Assembly: GCA_023415775.1 (NCBI GenBank)
Contig: JAEZJM010000008.1
Coordinates: 1 to 64,000 of the forward strand
Reading direction: 5' to 3'
Source of the DNA: Bacillota bacterium
Lineage (GTDB): Bacteria; Bacillota; Negativicutes; Sporomusales; UBA7701
Length of the DNA stretch: 64,000 nucleotides
Position numbers and translations under genes: made by a program. Below the pieces are notes generated by a model, which worked only from the letters and a program-made list of their open reading frames with translations, did no database searches and had not been told where the DNA came from. Positions within the stretch are counted from its first letter, which is position 1, and each line of letters starts with the position of its first letter. Shown here piece after piece: positions 7,947-14,416 of the stretch.

Positions 7947-8153
7947 ATGGCTTTAGCTGGTGGATGTCTATTATTAATGCTGCTGTTCGTATTACTTGTA
8001 GTAAGCGCTGGTACGGCAGGACTGTATATGGGACTTGAAGTGATACGTTGGATTGTCCCTTTAGCATTGGTCATTTTCCTTGTATATCTCATAATCCAAA
8101 AGAAGAAAGCGGAGAAACTCTCAAGCAATTCGAAAGGTAGTAAGGACGATTAG
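7947..8153 (+). CDS. Small two-helix membrane protein
   Basis: 68 aa, ATG with a strong GAGGAGGAAACACC ribosome site. Two hydrophobic segments (about 7-30 and 33-50), then a Lys/Ser-rich tail (KKKAEKLSSNSKGSKDD). Not recognised as a family. It sits in the position occupied by the 58-aa ORF of the third module copy but is unrelated to it, so the module may carry variable cargo. Confidence 0.6.
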   Translation: MALAGGCLLLMLLFVLLVVSAGTAGLYMGLEVIRWIVPLALVIFLVYLIIQKKKAEKLSSNSKGSKDD

Positions 8154-8314
8154 TGACATACTCCCCGCGCTCCTCTTCGCTATGTGCGGGGCATCTTACG
8201 GGGTACGTTTTCCTAATGCTACAACTTATCCCCTTTTACTACTAGCCATACTGCTCCCTCCCCTTCCCGCTTTGCGGTACAGATGCTTAAAAGCATTGAA
8301 GGGAGTTGGCGGCA
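8152..8314 (+). mobile_element. IS200/IS605-type left end, copy 1
   Basis: TTAGTGACATACTCCCCGCG at the boundary, then CCCCGC...GCGGGG imperfect hairpin around CTCTTCGCTATGT, and a run to the tnpA start. The same left end occurs at about 11846, 12580 and 12763. Subterminal hairpins are what single-strand (HUH) transposases recognise. Confidence 0.7.
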
Positions 8315-8701
8315 TTGACCTTGAAGCTGAAGTACATCACCCATAATCACAGCGCGTGTCTCCTAGCCTATCATTTTGTTACAACGACGAAGAAGCGGCG
8401 TCCTGAATTGGAGGGCATATCGCTTGACCTGTTCCGAATGGCGCTAAAGAAGTACCCTGTGACCATCCATGTAGGCGAAGTGATGGCTGACCACATACAC
8501 CTGCTCGTCCAGGCTCCTGCAACCTTTAGCCCCGCATACATCGCCAAACTCATCAAGGGTTGCAGTTCTCGCCTCATTGGCAAGCAACTGAAGGATGGAT
8601 GGTCTGGGTGGAGTGTTGGTTACTTCATAAGCACGACTGGCGGGGCGGCTGTTGAGGCGGTAAAGGCATATATTGAAAACCAGAAGGTCGAGGACTGCTG
8701 A
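8315..8701 (+). CDS. tnpA: IS200/IS605-family TnpA (Y1 HUH) transposase
   Basis: 128 aa. The start TTG 8315 is fixed by the second copy, which has ATG at the same codon (12006); AGGGAG lies upstream. HUH motif is His60-Ile-His62 (MADHIHLLVQ) and the catalytic tyrosine is Tyr119 in KAYIENQ, with the GYFISTTGG segment before it. The size is slightly short for the family (about 130-150 aa), but no key motif is missing. No tnpB/IscB partner or candidate guide RNA follows. It probably moves by single-strand peel-and-paste transposition. Confidence 0.88.
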   Translation: MTLKLKYITHNHSACLLAYHFVTTTKKRRPELEGISLDLFRMALKKYPVTIHVGEVMADHIHLLVQAPATFSPAYIAKLIKGCSSRLIGKQLKDGWSGWSVGYFISTTGGAAVEAVKAYIENQKVEDC

Positions 8702-8721
8702 CCCCTGGCTAAAGGTTAAAT

Positions 8722-8787
8722 AACCCTATCCCCAGAAACCCAGTAAAATCAAGCCCTCTAGGGTTTGAAGGGTTAACGGGGATAGGG
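8722..8787 (+). repeat. Long inverted repeat at the right side of the IS copy
   Basis: AACCCTATCCCC (8722-8733) and GGGGATAGGGTT (8776-8787) are perfect inverted repeats enclosing AAACCC...GGGTTT. This is probably the IS right-end structure or a terminator of tnpA; the exact element end cannot be fixed. Confidence 0.6.
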
Positions 8788-8819
8788 TTAAATTTCGTCT
8801 GTGAGCGTACAAAAAGCAA

Positions 8820-8853
8820 TGGCTGGATAGTAACCCTTCGGGTCACTTCCAGC
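8820..8853 (-). terminator. Terminator of zinc-ribbon/XRE gene
   Basis: GGCTGGA / TCCAGCC outer stem and ACCC-TTC-GGGT inner stem directly beyond the stop of the reverse-strand gene; on that strand it is followed by ATTGCTTTTTG. Confidence 0.65.
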
Positions 8854-8855
8854 CC

Positions 8856-9134
8856 CTATACGGCGTATGTCTTGTAGAGATAATTTAACCTGTCCATCAT
8901 TTCGTCGGTGACTGGCACTTTGCCGTTTTCGAGCATACTAACGTAGGGCTTGGTGATGCCTAATGCTCTTGCAACTGCGCTCTGACTTAAACCTGCAAGC
9001 TGGCGCATCTGCTTTAGGTTATCTACCCGCCCCAAGTTGAGCATATCAACCCCGCACTTGGAGCAGTAACCGTCAGCAGTAGAACTAAAGACTTCAGCCT
9101 TACGACCGCAGATTGGACATTTGAAAAGAAACAA
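8856..9134 (-). CDS. Zinc-ribbon / XRE-type HTH regulator
   Basis: 92 aa, TTG start with AGGAGG 8 bases upstream. Residues 5-27 hold two CxxC knuckles (CPICG, CSKCG), a small zinc ribbon. Residues about 38-90 are an XRE/Cro helix-turn-helix (LKQMRQLAGLSQSAVARALGITKPYVSMLENGKVPVTDEMMDRL). Likely a DNA-binding regulator of this island; it lies directly downstream of, and on the same strand as, the HUH protein gene. Confidence 0.8.
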   Translation of the reverse strand: MFLFKCPICGRKAEVFSSTADGYCSKCGVDMLNLGRVDNLKQMRQLAGLSQSAVARALGITKPYVSMLENGKVPVTDEMMDRLNYLYKTYAV

Positions 9135-9261
9135 AATGAAAACCTCCTAAGATTGAGATTGGGATATAGAGAGTATAAAGATACATACTAAGCACTTACT
9201 AGTAGCAATCGCCGCCCAATACTAAGTTAGCAAGGGCAACCTCATTCGGCTTAATCTAGAG

Positions 9262-9275
9262 TGAGAACATTCTCA
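9262..9275. promoter_or_regulatory. Short palindrome TGAGAA-CA-TTCTCA
   Basis: 6-bp inverted repeat overlapping the end of the HUH gene and lying upstream of the XRE gene. It could be an XRE operator, but nothing proves it. Confidence 0.35.
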
Positions 9276-9641
9276 TTTACTCCACTGCTCAAACTTGAAG
9301 CTAGCCTGTCGATATAAATACGACAGGAATGCTAGGTTGCCATCAAGCGGAATGTCTTTGCCTATCCCGTTGCGTTGATACCAATAGTGCTTTATCCAGT
9401 CCACCACCGTACTGCCAGGATTTGCTTCTAAATATAGGTGAACGTGGGTTCTTACTGGCTCTTTGGTATCTGGGTTGATACATGAGCCAACAGCCAAAGC
9501 GTCATACTTCCAGTTGTTCTTGCTGGCTTTGTAGCGTAATGAACTGAGTAAGTTATGGGTTGCTTTGTAGGCATGGGGTATGTCTACTTCATCTTTAAAA
9601 GATAAAATCAAGCCCCAAACGGTTGTCTTGCGTTCTGACAT
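9273..9641 (-). CDS. Small HUH / Rep-like protein
   Basis: 122 aa, ATG 9641 with GGAGGTGATTGC upstream. A motif-1-like strand (TTVWGLILSF, 6-15), an HUH motif (THVHLYLEA, His66 and His68) and a tyrosine-rich C-terminal segment (FLSYLYRQASFK, Tyr108/Tyr110) follow the order of rolling-circle Rep endonucleases. It is much shorter than plasmid Reps and has no helicase domain. It might be a relic replication protein of an integrated small plasmid or phage. A strong hairpin with a T8 run sits in its leader. Confidence in the fold is moderate; function is not established. Confidence 0.6.
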   Translation of the reverse strand: MSERKTTVWGLILSFKDEVDIPHAYKATHNLLSSLRYKASKNNWKYDALAVGSCINPDTKEPVRTHVHLYLEANPGSTVVDWIKHYWYQRNGIGKDIPLDGNLAFLSYLYRQASFKFEQWSK

Positions 9642-9675
9642 GCAATCACCTCCTTTCTCGTTGGATAGTTGATGG

Positions 9676-9722
9676 GCATAAAAAAAAGACCCAGTATGTC
9701 TTAAAGACAAACTGAGCCTCTA
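9676..9722 (-). terminator. Leader terminator/attenuator ahead of HUH gene
   Basis: Reverse strand: GGCTCAGT-TTGTCT-TTA-AGACAT-ACTGGGTC followed by TTTTTTTT, ending about 35 bases upstream of the HUH gene start. No gene on the same strand ends just upstream, so it looks like a leader attenuator, as seen for rep genes controlled by antisense RNA. Confidence 0.6.
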
Positions 9723-10077
9723 CTTAATATTGGCTAGACGGGGCAAAATATCATTCGGCTGAAGAAATCAAGCCCCTACTATATAATGAAAAAAACGGGG
9801 TTTTGTTGAATGATTTTGGGCAAATTCCGCCTCTCATTTTCGTAATGTTTATAAAATGATAGGTTGGAGAATATATTCCACCGCCCCTACCGATAAGTAG
9901 CGTTAGAGGAACTGAGAAGCCCCCCGTATGCTACCCCCTCCTACTTCCTGTCCGAATGACCTGACCCTCATCCATGCGAATTGGGGGATTGCTGGATGTT
10001 ATTGGTCTTGTCGTGGCGTCCAGTCCACCTTGATGTATTGGATTGCGGTCACGCCACGCCAATCCCATAACATCCGT
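9723..10077. other. Non-coding stretch, AT-rich
   Basis: About 355 bases with no supportable gene. It contains AAAAACGGGGTTTT and a GC-richer segment near 9990-10070, neither matching a known feature. Confidence 0.5.
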
Positions 10078-10426
10078 ATCTATTATGTTAATTAAATATG
10101 GATGAAGGCAAATTTGCGTCCAAATTTGCCTCGAACAAAAGCGCAACCGTTGGCAAGGGTACTGCATGGCACTCCCCTATCCAACGGCTGCTTTTGCTTA
10201 GACATAATAGATGTTATGCGACAGGCGTGGACGTTCCCCTTCTGTAAGATGCCACCGCTCCGCGTTGGATGGTGGACGTTTTGCCTCTCTCATTCGCATG
10301 GATTGAATATGTCTCAAAAATGGCTAGGTACGAACATACCAACCCCTCATAAAAAACGGCTTAAAACGGCTCCTAGAAGGTCATGTTAAACCGCCATACC
10401 CGCATTCGCATGGGCTGTGGGGTTTT
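10078..10426 (+). repeat. Long structured repeat A, copy 2
   Basis: 349 bp counterpart of 7243-7589. Outer arms ATCTATTATGT (10078-10088) and ACATAATAGAT (10202-10212) pair perfectly; CAACCGTTGG (10144-10153) pairs with CCAACGGCTG (10181-10190). The paired bases differ from copy 1 but pairing is kept, while the apical strings CAAGGGTACTGC and GGCACTCCCCT are unchanged. GGCAAATTTG/CAAATTTGCC (10107-10130) is another perfect stem. It ends TGTGGGGTTTT, terminator-like, 31 bases before a CBO0543-like gene. Confidence 0.82.
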
Positions 10427-10456
10427 GGCAACACTAGAGCCACGGAGGATTATCGC

Positions 10457-10915
10457 ATGGAGTTCTACTACTATCGTTTTGCTATCGTTTGGTCTTGCTG
10501 GTTCATATTCGCGGATAAGTCCAGGTGGCGTGAGTTGTTTCCTGTTTGTTTTTTCGCTGGATTCCTTGGTTCAGTTTCGGATATAATTACACACCACTAT
10601 AAGCTGTGGGAATACGACCGTGGGCAATCTCTTGTAGCAGAATTGGCCGACGACTTCGGGGTATATTTAGTTATCACTTACTTGTTTATCCAATGGCTTC
10701 CAGCAAATCGCACTATCTTAAAGCTATTAACATATTGGTTGATATGGACTGCAGTAACTATTTCCATTGAGTGGATTCATCTACGGACTGGGCATCTCGA
10801 ACATCATATGTGGTGGACGATTTGGCATTCCTATGTTTCGGACTGGATTCTGCTCTTCATCTTCTACCAGTACCATAAGATATTCCAGTTTGAGCGGCTG
10901 TCGAAAAAAACGTAG
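10457..10915 (+). CDS. CBO0543-like integral membrane protein
   Basis: 152 aa, ATG with GGAGGA upstream. Four to five hydrophobic helices, many aromatics, and the segments RWRELFPVCFFAGFLGSVSDIITHHYKLWEY and SIEWIHLRTGHLEHHMWW. This resembles the CBO0543 family of small multi-pass proteins, often multi-copy in spore formers, with no known function. It is the only intact forward copy; 7619-7786 and 12117-12150 are remnants of the same gene. Confidence 0.65.
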   Translation: MEFYYYRFAIVWSCWFIFADKSRWRELFPVCFFAGFLGSVSDIITHHYKLWEYDRGQSLVAELADDFGVYLVITYLFIQWLPANRTILKLLTYWLIWTAVTISIEWIHLRTGHLEHHMWWTIWHSYVSDWILLFIFYQYHKIFQFERLSKKT

Positions 10916-10919
10916 AAGT

Positions 10920-11130
10920 AGGGGTTAAACCTATCTTCCCATCCCCCGAAATCCCCCCTCCTGCTCTATCATGTTAAACTTTTCACAATATATCTCGCTC
11001 ATTCTATTGTTATCAATAGTCATAATCCAGGATAAAGGTATTTGAACTTTTACCAGAAAGTAGTCAATAAGAGCACTACTTGAAAGTAGGGTCTTCTAAT
11101 CGCATGTCGAAAAGCAGGGAGTCTGACCCC
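10920..11130 (+). repeat. Repeat B, copy 2, with deleted small ORF
   Basis: Begins GGGGTTAAACCTATC and carries the shared AAATCCCCCCTCCTGCTCTATCA block and AAAGGTATTTGAACTTTTACCAGAA. It ends in ATGTCGAAAAGCAGGG, which joins the start of the ORF found at 12331 directly to that ORF's terminator: an internal deletion of the small gene. Confidence 0.6.
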
Positions 11131-11150
11131 TGTGTTGAGTACGAACACAG
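11130..11150. terminator. Hairpin between convergent genes
   Basis: CTGTGTT-gagtacg-AACACAG stem-loop just downstream of the reverse-strand membrane gene. No good U tract, so a weak call. Confidence 0.4.
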
Positions 11151-11158
11151 CATAAGAA

Positions 11159-11779
11159 TCACTTATCCTCGTCATTCTGGTTGTCAATTGGCTTAATGGC
11201 AGGTTGCGGAATTATGGAAAACTGTTTTTTCACTTGGGATTGATGTGATAAACTTAGACTTTTCAGCCACAATATTACAAACCTTGCAATGAATGAGTAA
11301 GTCATGCCTTCAGTAAAAGCCCAAAGCGGACCCCAGTGAAAACTGCTTAGTATCCTAGTTGCTTCTAATATTGAAGTAAAAACTCCATAAAAACTCGAAG
11401 CTAGGATTGACGCTAGAACATAGCTTCTCCAATTCGATGTGAATTGATAGGCTACCATTAGTGACAAAGGAACAACCGAATAATCTAATGGAAAAACAGG
11501 AACACCAATTGGAAACAGGCGAACATTATACTGCCACGAAGCGGTAGTTATCCCCACTATATCAGTAAATCCTGCCATTACAGAAACTAACGACCCATAT
11601 AGCATTATCTCGATAACTCTAGATTTATCCAAAAGTCGCCACCATACAAAATACATCACCGCGAGAGAAATTACCAAACCCCACCATCGTGGAGTTAACA
11701 CTTCATTGTTTAGCCAATTCGTTAGAGTAAGTTGCCATAATTCGTATCTTGCCGAGTGTATCAATTCCTCCACTGACAT
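11159..11779 (-). CDS. CBO0543-like membrane protein, second type
   Basis: 206 aa. Start at ATG 11779, which has a perfect AGGGGAGGTG ribosome site; the longer in-frame reading is a shadow. Five to six hydrophobic helices. Segments RLFPIGVPVFPLDYSVVPLSLMV and SILEATRILSSFHWGPLWAFTEGM resemble CBO0543-like proteins. It points against the 10457 gene and lies between repeat B2 and an IS left end. Function unknown. Confidence 0.65.
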   Translation of the reverse strand: MSVEELIHSARYELWQLTLTNWLNNEVLTPRWWGLVISLAVMYFVWWRLLDKSRVIEIMLYGSLVSVMAGFTDIVGITTASWQYNVRLFPIGVPVFPLDYSVVPLSLMVAYQFTSNWRSYVLASILASSFYGVFTSILEATRILSSFHWGPLWAFTEGMTYSFIARFVILWLKSLSLSHQSQVKKQFSIIPQPAIKPIDNQNDEDK

Positions 11780-11845
11780 CACCTCCCCTTTAGCATGTAC
11801 AAATAATGATGTGGTAAACCATGGCGTATAAAGGAACCGATTAAT

Positions 11846-12005
11846 TAGTGACACTCCCCGCGCTCCGCTTCGCTATCTGCGAGGCATCTTACGGGGTACG
11901 TTTAGCCTAATGGTGTAACTCACTCTCTTTTACCACTAGCAATACCACCCCCTCCCCTCCCGCTTTGCGGTGCAGATGCTTAAAAGCATTGAAGGAGTTG
12001 GCGGC
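11846..12005 (+). mobile_element. IS200/IS605-type left end, copy 2
   Basis: TTAGTGACACTCCCCGCGCT, hairpin CCCCGC...GCGAGG, then CATCTTACGGGGTACG and GATGCTTAAAAGCATTGA as in copy 1. Confidence 0.7.
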
Positions 12006-12128
12006 ATGACACTCAAACTGAAGTACATCACCCATAATCACAGCGCATGTCTCTTAGCCTACCATTTTGTTACAACAACGAAGAAGCGGCGTCCTGAGTT
12101 GGAGAGCTTCACGGTTGACCTAGTTTGA
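12006..12128 (+). pseudogene. Truncated tnpA
   Basis: The first about 33 codons match tnpA at 8315 nearly exactly (MTLKLKYITHNHSACLLAYH...). The match breaks at about 12108, and from about 12118 the sequence is the 3' tail of a CBO0543-like gene (GTTTGAGCAGCTGTCGCAAA). The HUH and tyrosine motifs are lost. A deletion fused the two genes. Confidence 0.85.
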
Positions 12129-12156
12129 GCAGCTGTCGCAAAAACCGCATAAATAG

Positions 12157-12330
12157 GGTTAAACTCAGCTTCACATCCCCCAAAATCCCCCCTTCCGCTC
12201 TATCATGTTACGTTTTCACATATATGCTCACTCATTCTCTGTCGCACGCACTCTCAGTATCACAAATAAAGGTATTTACGCGTTTTACCAGAACGAGGTT
12301 AATAGAGCGTCACTGAAAGTAGGGTTGGCT
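12157..12330 (+). repeat. Repeat B, copy 3
   Basis: GGGTTAAACTCAGC, CATCCCCCAAAATCCCCC, TTCCGCTCTATCATGTTA, TTTTCACATATAT and AAATAAAGGTATTTACGCG in the same order as the other two copies. It ends at the ATG of a 58-aa ORF. Confidence 0.65.
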
Positions 12331-12507
12331 ATGGTCGAAAAGCCAAGTCAACTCCCTGCTGTTGCTCGAACTGAGGTCAGCTATTTGGATTTGCAGGGTA
12401 GACCTGTCGAGCCAGAAAAAGCGGTAAGGGTAATTACCAGAGAGTATGATGAGGAAGACAATCTAATCAACACTAACATGACCCTAAACCCCCGCACGAC
12501 ATTTTAG
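12331..12507 (+). CDS. Small acidic hypothetical protein of the repeated module
   Basis: 58 aa (MVEKPSQLPAVARTEVSYLD... ending NTNMTLNPRTTF). No membrane helix or known motif. ATG 12331 is preferred because an eroded form of the same start (ATGTCGAAAAGC) occurs in repeat B2. The ribosome site is weak (TAGGG). A terminator follows. Confidence 0.5.
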   Translation: MVEKPSQLPAVARTEVSYLDLQGRPVEPEKAVRVITREYDEEDNLINTNMTLNPRTTF

Positions 12508-12521
12508 GTGTAAGGCAAACG

Positions 12522-12549
12522 GCAGGGAAACTGACCCCCTGCTTTTTTG
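12522..12549 (+). terminator. Terminator of 58-aa ORF
   Basis: GCAGGG / CCCTGC stem followed by TTTTTTG. Confidence 0.75.
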
Positions 12550-12579
12550 TTGCATTCGCGGATGGATAATTGACGAAGG

Positions 12580-12722
12580 ATTAGTGACATACTCCCCGCG
12601 CCCCGCTGCGCTATGTGCGCGGCATTTTTAGACTTCGCTCAACATAGTGCAGTAATTGACGGCGTTTATTACTAGCATTATCGCCCCCTCCCATTCTGCG
12701 TGCAGAGGCTTGAAAGCTTAAA
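12580..12722 (+). mobile_element. IS200/IS605-type left end, copy 3 (decayed)
   Basis: ATTAGTGACATACTCCCCGC, then a diverged version of the left-end block ending GAGGCTTGAAAGCTTA; no tnpA follows. A further fragment, ACTCCCCGCGCTCCGCTG, is at 12761-12778 after a GGTTAGC-AC-GCTAACC hairpin (12726-12741). Confidence 0.6.
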
Positions 12723-12887
12723 ACCGGTTAGCACGCTAACCAGGCAAGGCTCCCATTACCACTCCCCGCGCTCCGCTGATCCAAATACTGGTCTTTCCCT
12801 CCTGCTCATGTATACCAGCATATATGGAGGAATTTAGCAGAGATTAGAAGAATATCTTTGTAAGAATTTTTACAGGAGGTGCGACTA

Positions 12888-13072
12888 ATGAGGATATAGA
12901 CATTTACCCCCCCAATTACTACTACAGAGTCACCCGTCTATGCGACCATCTGAGAAGCCATGGCTTGGATCAACTGACAAAAGCCCGACATCTGAAGGAA
13001 CTCGAATCACTTTTAAACGAACGGATGAATGTCATTAGAGCAGACCGGCTGCGCAGAAATGGTAACGCTTAG
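12888..13072 (+). pseudogene. Small helical protein gene, apparently frameshifted at its start
   Basis: An ideal ribosome site (AGGAGGTGCGACTA) precedes ATG 12888, but that frame stops after three codons. From 12902 a different frame is open to TAG 13070 and reads as a helical protein (RVTRLCDHLRSHGLDQ, ARHLKELESLLNERMNVI) of about 55 residues, loosely like Spo0E-type phosphatases but without their SQxLD motif. A one-base indel near 12893-12902 would restore the gene. A strong terminator follows, supporting past expression. Confidence 0.5.
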
Positions 13073-13088
13073 CAAACATATAGACACC

Positions 13089-13121
13089 GGGGCATATCGG
13101 GCGATATGCCCCTTTTGTTTT
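13089..13121 (+). terminator. Terminator
   Basis: Perfect stem GGGGCATATC / GATATGCCCC (loop GGGC) followed by TTTTGTTTTC. Confidence 0.9.
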
Positions 13122-13215
13122 CATCCGGCGCGTCTTCGCCCCGCGGCCGGCGTATTATTTCTTTTGTAGCTGCCTACAATAATAACGCAAATCTGCGCCG
13201 AAGGATGTGGTTCGC

Positions 13216-13404
13216 TTGCCTGTCAAATCCTCATATAAGTCGAAGTCCACCAGCCACCTGTACGAGTTTGCCGAAGAAGTCGCCGCTTTTGGCAGCCTCA
13301 CCGACAAAATGAAGGCCGCCGAAGACAGCACCGACGCCACCGCCGCCAAAAATGCCGCCGCCAGATGGAAACAGAGCCATGGACAAGCAGATCCCCTGGC
13401 TTAG
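13216..13404 (+). CDS. Small hypothetical protein
   Basis: 62 aa from TTG 13216 (AAGGA 11 bases upstream); GTG 13207 is an alternative with poor spacing. Basic N-terminus (PVKSSYKSKSTSHLYEFAEEV), then Ala-rich helix. Not recognised. The next ORF overlaps its end by 26 bases, so the pair may be translationally coupled. Confidence 0.45.
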   Translation: MPVKSSYKSKSTSHLYEFAEEVAAFGSLTDKMKAAEDSTDATAAKNAAARWKQSHGQADPLA

Positions 13405-13513
13405 CGACCTCTACGACCCGGATCTGGCGACGGACGACGAGATGGCGGCGGAGCCCGAAAACCAGCCCGACGGCGAGGACATCTTCTGGGACAACATGAT
13501 CTTTCCAATCTGA
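13379..13513 (+). CDS. Very small acidic hypothetical protein
   Basis: 44 aa, strongly acidic (MDKQIPWLSDLYDPDLATDD ... FWDNMIFPI). Overlaps the preceding ORF in another frame and is followed directly by a good terminator, which supports it as the last gene of a small transcript. Unknown function. Confidence 0.45.
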   Translation: MDKQIPWLSDLYDPDLATDDEMAAEPENQPDGEDIFWDNMIFPI

Positions 13514-13522
13514 CCGTCAGAC

Positions 13523-13552
13523 GCGTCGCCGTAGAGGCGACGCGCTTTTTGT
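13523..13552 (+). terminator. Terminator
   Basis: GCGTCGCC / GGCGACGC stem followed by GCGCTTTTTGTG, 10 bases after the stop of the 44-aa ORF. Confidence 0.88.
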
Positions 13553-13623
13553 GTCTGCGTCATGCATAGCAAGCCGCCCCGGCACGCATATTACAGGTAA
13601 CAATTTCTCGGAGGTGACCGCAA

Positions 13624-13854
13624 TTGCCCCAGCCCGTCAGCCTAGCCCCCAAGGAGCGAGCCTACCTGCAGGACGCCCTCCAGATGGAGAACCTCTGCAT
13701 AGCCAAATGCGGGGTCTACACCGACCAGTGCAACAATCAGGCAATGAAATCCCTTCTCTTCGACGTCGCCCGCAACAAGCGCCAGCACGCGAACAGGCTA
13801 AAACAGCTCCTGGGCCAGCAATCCGGCCCCGCCGCCGGCCGCCAATACCAGTAA
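13624..13854 (+). CDS. Small spore-coat-like helical protein
   Basis: 76 aa, TTG start with GGAGGTGACC upstream. Two amphipathic helices (ERAYLQDALQMENLCIAKCG; AMKSLLFDVARNKRQHANRLKQLL) in a half ferritin-like arrangement seen in CotF-type coat proteins. Fourteen bases separate it from the CotF-like gene, so they form an operon, presumably expressed in the mother cell. Confidence 0.6.
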   Translation: MPQPVSLAPKERAYLQDALQMENLCIAKCGVYTDQCNNQAMKSLLFDVARNKRQHANRLKQLLGQQSGPAAGRQYQ

Positions 13855-13868
13855 AAGAGGTGAATTAT

Positions 13869-14348
13869 ATGGCAACCCGTGCGCCCTACCAGTCCAACCG
13901 TAATCGTCTGTCCGACCGGGATATGCTCCTGGATCTGCTCGCCACGGAAAAATACATGTCCCATCTTTACGACCACGCAATCATGGAAGCTTCGGGCGAC
14001 ACCGTCCGCGATACCTTCGTCGCCCTCCAGCAGGACGAGCACGAAACAACGCAGATGCTGTTCGACTTCATGCACCAGCACGGTTGGTATACCACCGGCG
14101 CCAACCGCCAGAAGGCAGGGCGCCGTTTGCAAAGCGGCCAGCCGCTGTCCGGCGGCCGGCCGCAGAAAAACATGCAGGGTGCCTCCCCGCAGACGAAGGC
14201 CGACAGCCGCTACGCCGCCGCCACAGGCTCCCGCCGCCTCGGCCAGAGTTTCGGAAAGAATAACCGCGGCCAGGAAAACAACCAGCCCGTCTGGCATGGG
14301 CAAGGCAGCCAGAGATACTACGGAAAGCGCCAGACAGAGGATTACTGA
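13869..14348 (+). CDS. CotF-family spore coat protein
   Basis: 159 aa, ATG with AGAGGTG upstream. Residues about 15-78 carry the CotF-like helical domain (DRDMLLDLLATEKYMSHLYDHAIMEASGDTVRDTFVALQQDEHETTQMLFDFMHQHGWY). The remaining about 80 residues are Gln/Gly/Arg-rich and disordered, as in many coat proteins. Indicates a spore-forming host. Followed by a strong terminator. Confidence 0.85.
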   Translation: MATRAPYQSNRNRLSDRDMLLDLLATEKYMSHLYDHAIMEASGDTVRDTFVALQQDEHETTQMLFDFMHQHGWYTTGANRQKAGRRLQSGQPLSGGRPQKNMQGASPQTKADSRYAAATGSRRLGQSFGKNNRGQENNQPVWHGQGSQRYYGKRQTEDY

Positions 14349-14352
14349 CGCG

Positions 14353-14380
14353 AAAACCAGGACAATGTCCTGGTTTTTCT
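14353..14380 (+). terminator. Terminator of coat operon
   Basis: 11-bp perfect stem AAAACCAGGAC / GTCCTGGTTTT, loop AAT, T5 tail. Confidence 0.9.
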
Positions 14381-14416
14381 TGTTAGACAAATCTTAGGCG
14401 CTTCTGGACGATCGTA

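Noticed and set aside
7126..10167. Shared reverse-strand peptides (CSRKIWAQIC / CSRQIWTQIC) as a small gene in repeat A
   Set aside because: The conservation is explained by nucleotide-level repeat; frames, lengths and starts differ and there is no ribosome site.
7243..12160. Integron cassette array suggested by repeated GTTAAAC (GTTRRRY-like) sites
   Set aside because: No integrase, no paired attC R' sites at conserved spacing, and GTTAAAC is AT-rich and short; the repeats are better described as modules.
7237..12780. CRISPR array
   Set aside because: No short regularly spaced direct repeats with unique spacers; repeats are long, few and diverged.
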